Assembly (NCBI GenBank): GCA_947058225.1
Contig: CAMSGF010000053.1
Location: forward strand, 1 to 6,285
Direction: 5' to 3'
DNA: 6,285 bases
Source: an uncultured Eubacteriaceae bacterium
GTDB lineage: Bacteria > Bacillota > Clostridia > Eubacteriales > Anaerofustaceae
This document shows positions 1 through 6,285 of this stretch, one piece after another. Position 1 is the first letter of the stretch. Each line of letters starts with the position of its first letter. The translations under genes and the position numbers were made by a program. The notes under the pieces were generated by a model. It had not been told where the DNA came from, made no database searches, and was given only the letters and a program-made list of their open reading frames with translations.

Positions 1-335
1 ACAGTTCAAATCGCAACTGACAAAACGGCAGAATCATGCTATAATTTGAGAAAGATAAATTTAACATACTTCTCGTACACGACCCAAGTAAATTTAAAAC
101 CTATCAATATGTAGGAGCAGATTTAATTTTATCGGGGCATATACACGGTGGAATTATAAGGATTCCGTTTGTCGGAGGGCTTGTGTCACCGTATGGGGAC
201 TTTCTCCCAAAGTATTCAAAAGGAAAGTACACTGAAAATAATAAAGACTTAATCGTAAATGCAGGACTTGGAAACTACACTGTGAATTTCAGGGCGTTTA
301 ATCCCCCTGAAATTTCAGTTATAAAATTAAAATAA
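1..335 (+). pseudogene. Metallophosphoesterase (calcineurin-like), C-terminal part with apparent frameshift
   Basis: This is the C-terminal part of a calcineurin-like metallophosphoesterase of the YkuE-like type, which hydrolyses phosphoesters using two bound metal ions. The continuous frame is 45-335, ending in TAA at 333-335. It encodes a late metal-binding histidine in a LLVHDPSKF stretch (His codon 78-80) and then the signature LSGHIHGG (GHIHGG at 135-152), followed by the usual tail with a GLG turn and a PEISVIKLK ending. The N-terminal metal-binding motifs lie outside the window. The frame is closed upstream by stops at 42-44 and 18-20. The +1 frame (1-45) is open and reads plausibly into the domain if one base, such as a T in the run at 45-47, is missing. 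No credible start codon exists between 45 and the conserved motifs. It is therefore either a real pseudogene or an intact gene with a sequence indel. Family call is firm; pseudogene status is moderate. It appears to be the first visible gene of an operon, 19 bases before the next gene. Confidence 0.7.
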
Positions 336-354
336 AAATAAAAAGGAGAAAGAT

Positions 355-738
355 ATGAAAGTTATTGAAATGGACTGTGAATTTTATTTATACCCAGATG
401 GTATAAATAATTTAGAAGAATTAAAAGCATTTTTTAATAAGAATTTTAAAAGTTTTATAACCCTAAAAAGAATTAATGATGCAATGGGAGTTTTTCCGCA
501 TTTTATTGAAGAAGAAGTAGAAGAAAGCCTTGTGAATGTATCTAATATATCATCAATTTATGAGAGAGAAGTAACCTTTATAAAAAAAGAAGAATATATT
601 AAAAAGCTAAAAAAACTTGCAAGCGTTGTGTGCAAAGACTGTTTATACTATGGAGATGAATGTATGACGGAAAAAATAGAAACTTATATAGATAAATTAT
701 GCCTTGACGGTGAATGTGATTTTAAGGAGGAAGAATAA
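355..738 (+). CDS. Small cysteine-containing protein of unknown function (127 aa)
   Basis: I do not recognise this protein's family. The start ATG at 355 follows a good AAGGAG (343-348) with a 6-base gap, and codon use matches its neighbours, so it is very likely a real gene. There is no signal peptide or membrane segment, so it is probably cytosolic. The N-terminal ~80 residues are mixed and acidic (EEEVEES near residue 52). A lysine-rich helix (about 77-90) leads into a C-terminal cysteine cluster: C93-x2-C96-x6-C103-x12-C116-x4-C121, with one further cysteine at C8. Five spaced cysteines starting with CxxC suggest metal (zinc or iron-sulfur) binding or redox chemistry; this is inference only. 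The gene sits 19 bases after the phosphoesterase and 2 bases before the dehydrogenase. Its last codons (FKEEE, stop) double as the ribosome binding site of the dehydrogenase, so the two are probably translationally coupled. No function should be assigned from context alone. Confidence 0.85.
   Translation: MKVIEMDCEFYLYPDGINNLEELKAFFNKNFKSFITLKRINDAMGVFPHFIEEEVEESLVNVSNISSIYEREVTFIKKEEYIKKLKKLASVVCKDCLYYGDECMTEKIETYIDKLCLDGECDFKEEE
724..730 (+). promoter_or_regulatory. Shine-Dalgarno of the dehydrogenase, inside the preceding gene
   Basis: AAGGAGG lies within the last codons of the upstream small gene, 10 bases before the ATG at 741. It decides the dehydrogenase start: the alternative in-frame ATG at 750 (MKAIVFRG, where many homologues begin) would be 19 bases away, too far for normal initiation. 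The overlap suggests translational coupling between the two genes. Confidence 0.75.
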
Positions 739-740
739 TT

Positions 741-1790
741 ATGGAAAAGATGAAAGCTATTGTCTTTAGGGGACCAAACGATTTTTCACTTGAAGAAGTG
801 GAAAAACCAAAGTGCAATGATGAAGAAATTTTAGTAAAGGTTGAGGCCTGTGGACTCTGCGGGTCGGATATAAGAACTTTTGGAAGCGGACATAATAAGG
901 TAACCCCGCCTTTTATAATAGGACACGAGGGTGTTGGAATAGTTGAAGAAAGTAAGAGTAAATATTTTAAAGCAGGCGAGAGGGTTATGATAAACCCGGG
1001 TATAACATGCAAAAAGTGTTTTTACTGCAAAAAAGATATAGAAAGCCAATGTGAAAATATGATAGTTGTAGGAACGACAATACCAGGTATCTACGCACAG
1101 TATATTTCTCTTCCAAAGGAAGCTGCAAATCCGACTTTCGTACATAAACTTCCTGATGATATTGATTTGGATATGATGCCTGTCGCAGAGGCGTTAGCAT
1201 CGGTTTATTCCACACAGGATAATGTAGGTGTAGGAGATGGAGATACTGTTTTAATAATAGGTGCAGGTCCGCTTGGAAATCTTCATTCTGCCATGGCAAA
1301 GGCAAGAGGAGCAAAAAAGGTAATAATTTCAGAAATGCACCAAAACAGACTTGATATGGCAAAGAAATTTGATACCACTGATGTGTTCGTAAATCCAAGC
1401 ACTGAAGATTTAACCAAAGTTATAATGGAGCATACTGACGGCAGAGGGGTAGATGTTGCAATAACGGCGTGTCCTGTCGGAGAAGTTCAAGCAGAGGTAA
1501 CCCATCTTGTAAGGAGCAGGGGGAAAGTATTACTGTTCGGCGGACTTCCTAAAGACAACTGTATGGTAACTTTCGATTCAAATTTACTTCACTACAAAGA
1601 AATTGAAGTAATCGGAGGGTTTAGCTATTCTTCAGACTGCTTTAAGGCTGCACTTGATTATATAGTAAAAGGAAAGGTGGACGCTAAAAAGTTTGTAACA
1701 CACAAGCTTCCTTTAAAAGATGTCAAAAAAGGAATTGAACTTGTAAAAACAGGAGAGGCAATTAAGGTTATATTAAAGCCTTGGATGTAA
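741..1790 (+). CDS. Zinc-dependent medium-chain alcohol/polyol dehydrogenase
   Basis: This is a cytosolic NAD(P)-dependent zinc dehydrogenase of the medium-chain (MDR) superfamily, nearest in character to sorbitol/L-iditol and threonine 3-dehydrogenases; it would oxidise a secondary alcohol to a ketone or the reverse. At 349 residues it is full length. The GroES-like catalytic domain carries the catalytic zinc site C40 (GLCGSD, with S42 as proton-relay residue), H62-E63 (GHEGVG) and E150 (VAEALA). The structural zinc lobe is C90-x2-C93-x2-C96-x7-C104. The Rossmann domain starts with VLIIGAGPLG (GAGPLG at 174-179); the acidic E198 at the end of the next strand (VIISEM) favours NAD over NADP. 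All key residues are present, so it should be active. The substrate cannot be named; the SDH-like HE...E zinc ligands make a polyol or sugar alcohol plausible. It is the last gene of its operon, 2 bases after the small cysteine protein, with a terminator touching its stop codon. Confidence 0.93.
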   Translation: MEKMKAIVFRGPNDFSLEEVEKPKCNDEEILVKVEACGLCGSDIRTFGSGHNKVTPPFIIGHEGVGIVEESKSKYFKAGERVMINPGITCKKCFYCKKDIESQCENMIVVGTTIPGIYAQYISLPKEAANPTFVHKLPDDIDLDMMPVAEALASVYSTQDNVGVGDGDTVLIIGAGPLGNLHSAMAKARGAKKVIISEMHQNRLDMAKKFDTTDVFVNPSTEDLTKVIMEHTDGRGVDVAITACPVGEVQAEVTHLVRSRGKVLLFGGLPKDNCMVTFDSNLLHYKEIEVIGGFSYSSDCFKAALDYIVKGKVDAKKFVTHKLPLKDVKKGIELVKTGEAIKVILKPWM

Positions 1791-1820
1791 AAAAAGCACC
1801 GACACAGTCGGTGCTTTTTT
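1789..1820 (+). terminator. Intrinsic terminator of the dehydrogenase operon
   Basis: A perfect GC-rich stem GCACCGAC/GTCGGTGC (1796-1803 with 1807-1814) with a 3-base ACA loop is extended by A:T pairs and followed by six Ts (1815-1820). It begins at the stop codon of the dehydrogenase, leaving no 3' untranslated spacer. The A-run on the left gives a T-tract on the other strand too, so it could also stop leftward transcription. Confidence 0.93.
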
Positions 1821-2064
1821 ATTTTAAAATAAATTAAAGTTAAGTCACAATTAATAAGTGAGTAAAAATAGTAAAGTGTGATTTTATAATAAAAGCACTT
1901 AGAATATTAATATATGATACAAAATATATATAATATCAATAAAAAGATATTAACATATACAATATGAAAAGATAAAAAATAAATAGCTACAATATAGTAT
2001 ATATCATATAAAAAATAAAATATTATTATAATAAAAATATATTAACCTGTTTAATAACAAAAAT
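1821..2064. other. AT-rich convergent intergenic spacer, no gene seen
   Basis: About 245 bases between two convergent operons, composed almost wholly of A and T with many ATATA/TAATA tracts. I find no open frame with a ribosome binding site, no tRNA-like or riboswitch-like structure and no convincing promoter. A TATAAT at 1885-1890 has no -35 partner. A weak inverted repeat TAATATC/GATATTA (1931-1937 and 1946-1952) is what such composition gives by chance. Confidence 0.7.
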
Positions 2065-2092
2065 AAAAAGGAGAAAACTCTCCTTTTTTATT
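2065..2092 (-). terminator. Intrinsic terminator of the foldase gene, probably bidirectional
   Basis: A 10-base perfect stem AAAAAGGAGA/TCTCCTTTTT (2065-2074 with 2079-2088) with a 4-base loop lies about 20 bases beyond the foldase stop codon. On the - strand the stem ends in a T-tract continuing as TTTTTATTTTTG. On the + strand it is followed by TTTTTTATTTT, so it can also act as a second brake on transcripts from the dehydrogenase side. Confidence 0.88.
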
Positions 2093-2112
2093 TTAAATTT
2101 ATTATTATAATT

Positions 2113-3666
2113 TTATTTATTATCATCTGTCGTCTTTGCTTTGTCAGAAGTATTATCCTCTGATGAATTTGACAGAGGCATTATTGTCTGACTCTTTAAC
2201 ACCCCGTTTTTAATCTTTATCTTATGTTCTTTTTTAACACCGTCAAAGAATAAGTCAAACGGAGATTTTATCTCAAAGTTTTCCTTTGTCTTTGTACTTT
2301 TCTTTAACTTGCTCTCGTAATTTGTGCTTGCAAGGTTTTGTCTTTCTGTTCTTATATTTGCCATTATCTCTTCTTTGTAATCTTCAAACTTTGATTCAAC
2401 CTTGTTTTTATCATAAACATATATTACGTGATAACCATATTCAGTTTTAACAGGTCCGACAACACTTCCCTTTTCGGCCCCAAACGAAGCCTTTGAAAAT
2501 TCCTCAACCATATCAGAATAAGAAAATTCCCCAAGGTCAGTAGCTTCTGTTATTTTTTCATTGTCTTTGTATTTTTCTATGAAGCTATCAAAGTTAGCAG
2601 GGTTTGTCTTTGCTGCGTTATATATTTCATCTGCCAAGTCTTTATCCTGCGTTAAAATGTGCTTTGCACTCACAGTTGAAGAGTCATATTTATCCTTATT
2701 TGATTTAAACTCTTTTTTTGCATCATCTTCTGTCACTTCATCTATCTTTAAGTCTTTTTCTAACTGTTCCTTATATAAGTTTGCCATCGCACACCATTTT
2801 CTCGCATCACTGTATTGCTTTTTAGTCATACAAAATGTCTTGCACAAGCTGTTTACGGTGTCCTCTCCAAACATAGAATCCATATATCCCAAAGATTCAA
2901 CCTGGTCTTTTATATCTTTATCGGATAGCTTGATATTTTGTTTTTTACCCTCATTATAGTATAAGGCTCTTTTTGTAACCTCTTCAATGGCTGATTTATA
3001 AATGCCCTCTTCGGATGTATCCTCATTTGAAGATTCTCCACCTGAATAATATGAATTATACTGAATTTCAAATTGCTTTTGAATTGTGTAGTAGTAGATA
3101 TAATACGTTGGAATTTCTAAATCTCCGACCGTTTCATATATACTTTTCGTATATTTTCCTGTTTTTTGTTCTTTCTTTGTAAAAGCATCGTTAAAACCGT
3201 TTAGCTTAACGACCAAAGCAGCATATTCATTAACTGCCTTTTCAAAACTTTCTTCCGTAAAACCGTACATTGAAAGCGTAGTTTTGTACGCATCACCTTT
3301 TAAGGAGCTTTTAACCGAGTTTAACGCTTCAAGTGCAGTTGAAGAAACCTCTTTTTCATCTAATTTGAAATCATATTCGTCCTTTAATGTATCGATTAAT
3401 TCAGACTGAATGAGATTATCAACTATCTGCTCCTTTAATGATGTAACGGTATCGTCCTTTAAATCGACACTTTGGGATGAGCTTGCATAATACGACACCA
3501 ACGTAAAGCCCACAATATCATCAACCTGAGCTTTTAATATTTCCTTATCATCGACAGTTGCGACAGGCTTTTGTTTTGCTTTCTCAGTATTGACCGTACA
3601 AGCCGAGAAACTTAAAACACTCATAATAACCAATAATAAACTTATAATTCTTTTAATTTTTTTCAT
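2113..3666 (-). CDS. PrsA/SurA-like lipoprotein foldase (peptidylprolyl isomerase)
   Basis: This is a membrane-anchored extracytoplasmic folding factor with peptidyl-prolyl cis-trans isomerase activity, expected to help exported proteins fold outside the membrane. It is 517 residues, longer than Bacillus PrsA (about 290). The N-terminus is a lipoprotein signal: MKKIKR, a hydrophobic core, then LSFSAC with lipidated C23 (Phe at -3 is not the usual Leu). After it come a SurA-N-like start (PVATVDDKEILKAQVDD, about 34-50) and two similar helical modules (about 76-160 and 222-305). The parvulin (PPIC) domain spans about 331-421, with SAKHIL (His336), DLGEFS and GYHVI (His413), then a closing helix and a Ser/Thr/Asp/Lys-rich tail from about 498. 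The parvulin histidines are kept, so catalysis is plausible. The start ATG has an AAGGAAGGG ribosome binding site (3673-3681). It lies 62 bases downstream of mfd, has its own promoter there, and ends at a terminator. The name prsA is possible but the larger architecture makes me leave it blank. Confidence 0.9.
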   Translation of the reverse strand: MKKIKRIISLLLVIMSVLSFSACTVNTEKAKQKPVATVDDKEILKAQVDDIVGFTLVSYYASSSQSVDLKDDTVTSLKEQIVDNLIQSELIDTLKDEYDFKLDEKEVSSTALEALNSVKSSLKGDAYKTTLSMYGFTEESFEKAVNEYAALVVKLNGFNDAFTKKEQKTGKYTKSIYETVGDLEIPTYYIYYYTIQKQFEIQYNSYYSGGESSNEDTSEEGIYKSAIEEVTKRALYYNEGKKQNIKLSDKDIKDQVESLGYMDSMFGEDTVNSLCKTFCMTKKQYSDARKWCAMANLYKEQLEKDLKIDEVTEDDAKKEFKSNKDKYDSSTVSAKHILTQDKDLADEIYNAAKTNPANFDSFIEKYKDNEKITEATDLGEFSYSDMVEEFSKASFGAEKGSVVGPVKTEYGYHVIYVYDKNKVESKFEDYKEEIMANIRTERQNLASTNYESKLKKSTKTKENFEIKSPFDLFFDGVKKEHKIKIKNGVLKSQTIMPLSNSSEDNTSDKAKTTDDNK

Positions 3667-3713
3667 ACTATACCCTTCCTTAATTGTTTTTCCCCTCTTT
3701 AGACAATGTATTA

Positions 3714-3742
3714 ATTATATTAGATTAACTAAAATATTTCAA
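3714..3742 (-). promoter_or_regulatory. Sigma-A-type promoter for the foldase, overlapping the mfd stop region
   Basis: Reading the - strand, TTGAAA (3742-3737) is followed after exactly 17 bases by TATAAT (3719-3714): one mismatch in the -35 box, a perfect -10 box and ideal spacing. Transcription would start near 3707, giving a leader of about 40 bases containing the foldase ribosome binding site. The -35 box falls in the last codons of mfd and the spacer contains the mfd stop codon. No terminator separates mfd from the foldase, so read-through from mfd can add to this promoter. AT-rich DNA yields chance matches, but position and orientation fit. Confidence 0.65.
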
Positions 3743-6285
3743 TTATTTTCTTTACATATTTTACTATATCTGTATTATTTTTCATAGGGAACATAATTCT
3801 TATGCAGTTTGGATTTTTAATTAATTTTAAACGGAATTCATCGTATAATTTGTCAATTCCTTTATCCGATAAATCATACTCCTTATCCAAGTCGACGTAT
3901 ATAGCCTTTTGTGCATCGTTTTGTGCGATTTTTAGTATTCCCCTTTTTGTAGCATTCGCTTTTAAAAGCGATATTTCTATTAAGTTTTCAAGAGGAGTGT
4001 CTATATCTCCGTATATATCAATCAGGTTATCTATTATTTCAATTTTCTCCTCTTCACTTTGAATACTCGCTATTTCCTTATACGTTAAAATTCTAAGCTT
4101 CTCATCTTCGATATATGTGCTTGGAATAAACGCATCTACCTTTAAACTTATAGCGGTATCCTCTTTTTCTTCCCTTACTTCTCCCTTTTCTTCCTCCAAC
4201 GCTTCCTTTAAAAGCTTTGAATACATCTCATATCCAACATTTGCGAAGTGTCCATGCTGATTGGCTCCTAAAATACTCCCTGCTCCCCTTATTTGCAAAT
4301 CTCTCATTGCAATTTGAAAGCCGGACCCAAACCTAGTAAACTCGTTTATCGCTTTTAGCCTCTTCATCGCATTTTCATTTAAAGTCCTGTTCTTAGGATA
4401 CGTTATATAAGCATACGCACTTTTATCACTTCTCCCAACCCTTCCCCTTAACTGATAAAGCTGGGATAGGCCTAAATTATTCCCCTCCTTTATTATCATC
4501 GTGTTCGCATTTAATATATTAAGTCCGTTTTCTATAATCGATGTACAAACGAGTATGTCATATTTCTTATCCAAAAAATCTATCATAGCCTGTTCCAGTT
4601 CATTTTCCCTCATCTGTCCGTTTGCATATGTGATTCTCGCCCCAGGCACAAGCTTTTCCAACTGGTTACATACCTTATTTGCATTTTGAACATTGTTATA
4701 CACAAAAAACACCTGACCTCCCCTTTGAAGCTCCTTTTTTATGGCATCCTTTATGATTAAATCATCGTATTCCATAACGTACGTTTCGACTTCTTTTCTC
4801 TCCTTTGGAGGCTGTTCTATCGTCGATAAATCTCTAACCCCTATTAAAGACATATTGAGCGTTCTTGGTATAGGGGTTGCGGAAAGTGTCAGTGTGTCGA
4901 CATTTTCCTTTAAAAGCTTTAACTTTTCTTTATGTGTTACCCCAAAACGCTGCTCTTCGTCTATAACCAAAAAGCCTAAATTTTTAAATTTCACATTATC
5001 GCTTAAAAGTTTGTGCGTTCCTATTACTATATCGCAGGTTCCGTTGTTGATTTTTTTTATTATTTCCCTTTCTTCCTTCGGGCTTTTAAAACGGGATAGC
5101 ATTTCTATATTTATTGGGAAATTTTTAAATCTTTCAAGGAATACTTTGTAGTGCTGAAGTGCGAGAACTGTCGTTGGAACAAGGATGGCACACTGCTTTG
5201 AATCCATACAGGCCTTAAACACACACCTAAGTGCAACCTCCGTTTTCCCAAACCCCACATCTCCGCAAAGGAGTCTATCCATAGGATGCGGCTTTTCCAT
5301 ATCCGCCTTTATCTCTTCAATGCACTTTGCCTGGTCTAAAGTCAGTTCGTGTTCAAACTGATTTTCAAAGTCCTCCTGCCAGGTCGTATCCTTACTAAAG
5401 GCAAAGCCCGGAATCGATTCTCTTTTTGCATACAGCGTAATATATTCCCTTGCAAGCTCTTTTATCGCTTTTTTTGTCTTGTTTTTTGTGTTTTCCCATA
5501 CCTTTGAATTTAGCTTATTTAACTTTGGAGGAGCATCCTTTGTTCCTATATACTTTTGAACTAAATTCATCTTGTTCGATGCAACATATAACTTATCTTC
5601 TCCGGCATATTGAATTTCAAGATAATCTCCGTATGTTCCTGCCGCTTCCATATTCACAAGCCCCATATATCTTCCTATTCCATAACTTTCGTGAACGACA
5701 TAATCTCCCTTTTCAATTTCTGAAAAAAATGCTTTCTCTTTTTTCCTTGATGTTTTATTCTTTTTTTTACTTTGAAACTTATTTAATATATCCTGATAGC
5801 TTATGACAAACATTTTTTGGTTTAACAGTTCAAACCCGCTTATAATATTTATTTTAATAAAAGCTATCTGACCTTTTTTAATTTGCTCGCTGTAGCTTAT
5901 CTTATAATTATCAAATAACCTTTTTAAATTTTCTTTTTCACTTTTATCTTTATACGTTACAACAACTTTATAATCATCTTTTTGAAATGATAAAATTCTC
6001 TCAAAAAGATAATTTAGGTTTTTAGTGTAGCTTATATTGTTTACTGACTTTATATCCACTATTTTTTTTACTGAAAGTGAAGTGGACTTTGAAGAAAAAT
6101 CATAAAAAATCATACTGTTTTGTGTCTTTAATTTATTTTCTATTTCCTCAAATTCAAAGAAGTTATCCATTTGATTTTTTAAGATTTTTCCGTTTTTATA
6201 ATACGTCATTAAGTCAGAGAAATACTCTGCCTCATTCGCTTCAAAAGTATTTTTAATATAAGATAAATCTTCCAAAATAATGATA
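3729..6285 (-). CDS. mfd: Transcription-repair coupling factor Mfd, N-terminus outside the window
   Basis: Mfd is a cytosolic DNA translocase that binds stalled RNA polymerase, pushes it off DNA and recruits UvrA for nucleotide excision repair. The frame stays open to the right edge; a TTG at 6275-6273 is not the true start, since three more in-frame codons follow and about 300 N-terminal residues (UvrB-like domains) are missing from a usual ~1150. Counting from that TTG: a Lys/Arg-rich linker (about 165-183); the polymerase-interacting CarD/TRCF-type domain (about 186-244, GDYVVHESYGIGRY); the SF2 translocase with Walker A GDVGFGKTE (338-346), DEEQ (439-442), SATPIPRT (465-472) and motif VI QLRGRVGRS (608-616); the RecG/Mfd translocation (TRG) motif (about 649-690); and the C-terminal TRCF domain (about 712-815). 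The motif V region is divergent (ENGLNIL at 582-588 where ETGIDIP is usual). The protein ends KKIIEIF. It is the upstream partner of the foldase gene. Confidence 0.97.
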   Translation of the reverse strand, partial: IIILEDLSYIKNTFEANEAEYFSDLMTYYKNGKILKNQMDNFFEFEEIENKLKTQNSMIFYDFSSKSTSLSVKKIVDIKSVNNISYTKNLNYLFERILSFQKDDYKVVVTYKDKSEKENLKRLFDNYKISYSEQIKKGQIAFIKINIISGFELLNQKMFVISYQDILNKFQSKKKNKTSRKKEKAFFSEIEKGDYVVHESYGIGRYMGLVNMEAAGTYGDYLEIQYAGEDKLYVASNKMNLVQKYIGTKDAPPKLNKLNSKVWENTKNKTKKAIKELAREYITLYAKRESIPGFAFSKDTTWQEDFENQFEHELTLDQAKCIEEIKADMEKPHPMDRLLCGDVGFGKTEVALRCVFKACMDSKQCAILVPTTVLALQHYKVFLERFKNFPINIEMLSRFKSPKEEREIIKKINNGTCDIVIGTHKLLSDNVKFKNLGFLVIDEEQRFGVTHKEKLKLLKENVDTLTLSATPIPRTLNMSLIGVRDLSTIEQPPKERKEVETYVMEYDDLIIKDAIKKELQRGGQVFFVYNNVQNANKVCNQLEKLVPGARITYANGQMRENELEQAMIDFLDKKYDILVCTSIIENGLNILNANTMIIKEGNNLGLSQLYQLRGRVGRSDKSAYAYITYPKNRTLNENAMKRLKAINEFTRFGSGFQIAMRDLQIRGAGSILGANQHGHFANVGYEMYSKLLKEALEEEKGEVREEKEDTAISLKVDAFIPSTYIEDEKLRILTYKEIASIQSEEEKIEIIDNLIDIYGDIDTPLENLIEISLLKANATKRGILKIAQNDAQKAIYVDLDKEYDLSDKGIDKLYDEFRLKLIKNPNCIRIMFPMKNNTDIVKYVKKIIEIF

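Noticed and set aside
722..1398. Long open frames on the - strand opposite the dehydrogenase
   Set aside because: They lie wholly opposite a well-supported zinc dehydrogenase, have no ribosome binding sites, and read as low-complexity Leu/Ser/Tyr-rich protein typical of antisense frames.
1885..1890. TATAAT in the convergent spacer as a promoter
   Set aside because: No -35-like hexamer sits 16-18 bases upstream and no gene follows it on that strand.
1931..1952. Inverted repeat TAATATC/GATATTA as an operator or small-RNA hairpin
   Set aside because: It is a 7-base all but A:T stem with an 8-base loop in almost pure A/T sequence, so it is expected by chance and would be unstable.
2561..2959. 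Open frame on the + strand inside the foldase gene
   Set aside because: It is antisense to a clear parvulin-family protein and is Ser/Phe/Leu-rich with no ribosome binding site; a shadow frame.
3590..3787. Hydrophobic 65-residue + strand frame across the foldase-mfd gap, resembling a small membrane protein
   Set aside because: Its hydrophobic look comes from reading the AT-rich complement of the foldase signal peptide, and no ribosome binding site precedes it.
4741..5806. Several + strand open frames within mfd
   Set aside because: They are antisense to conserved Mfd helicase motifs and lack start signals and recognisable domains.
6273..6275. TTG as the start codon of Mfd
   Set aside because: The frame is open beyond it to the window edge, there is no ribosome binding site, and about 300 residues of the usual Mfd N-terminus are missing.

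Overview
The window is very AT-rich, with strong AAGGAGG-type ribosome binding sites, tight gene packing and A/T-flanked intrinsic terminators. With a lipoprotein foldase directly downstream of mfd, this points to a low-GC Gram-positive bacterium, most likely an anaerobic Clostridia/Tissierellia-type Firmicute. Species cannot be read from the sequence alone.

Layout. On the + strand (1-1790) there is an apparent three-gene operon. It holds the 3' part of a calcineurin-like metallophosphoesterase whose reading frame is broken near position 45, a 127-residue cysteine-containing protein of unknown function (355-738), and a zinc-dependent medium-chain alcohol/polyol dehydrogenase (741-1790). The operon ends in a strong hairpin terminator that abuts the last stop codon. 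On the - strand, reading inward from the right edge, are mfd (transcription-repair coupling factor; stop at 3729, N-terminal part outside the window) and then a 517-residue PrsA/SurA-like lipoprotein foldase with a parvulin domain (3666-2113). The foldase has a near-consensus vegetative promoter of its own, overlapping the mfd stop codon. It ends in a second hairpin terminator.

The two units converge on about 245 bases (1821-2064) of extremely AT-rich spacer with no convincing gene, bounded by two hairpins that each carry a T-tract on both strands and so can work in both directions.

How the genes relate. Mfd removes stalled RNA polymerase and recruits excision repair. The foldase acts outside the membrane on secreted proteins. 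Their adjacency is a recurrent clostridial arrangement rather than an obvious shared pathway. The + strand operon is less clear: the small protein is translationally coupled to the dehydrogenase, which hints at a functional link, but no pathway can be assigned. I see no mobile element, CRISPR array, RNA gene or novel multi-gene system. The points most worth a second look are the broken phosphoesterase frame, the cysteine cluster of the small protein, the altered helicase motif V in Mfd, the apparently duplicated chaperone module in the foldase, and the promoter embedded in the mfd stop region.
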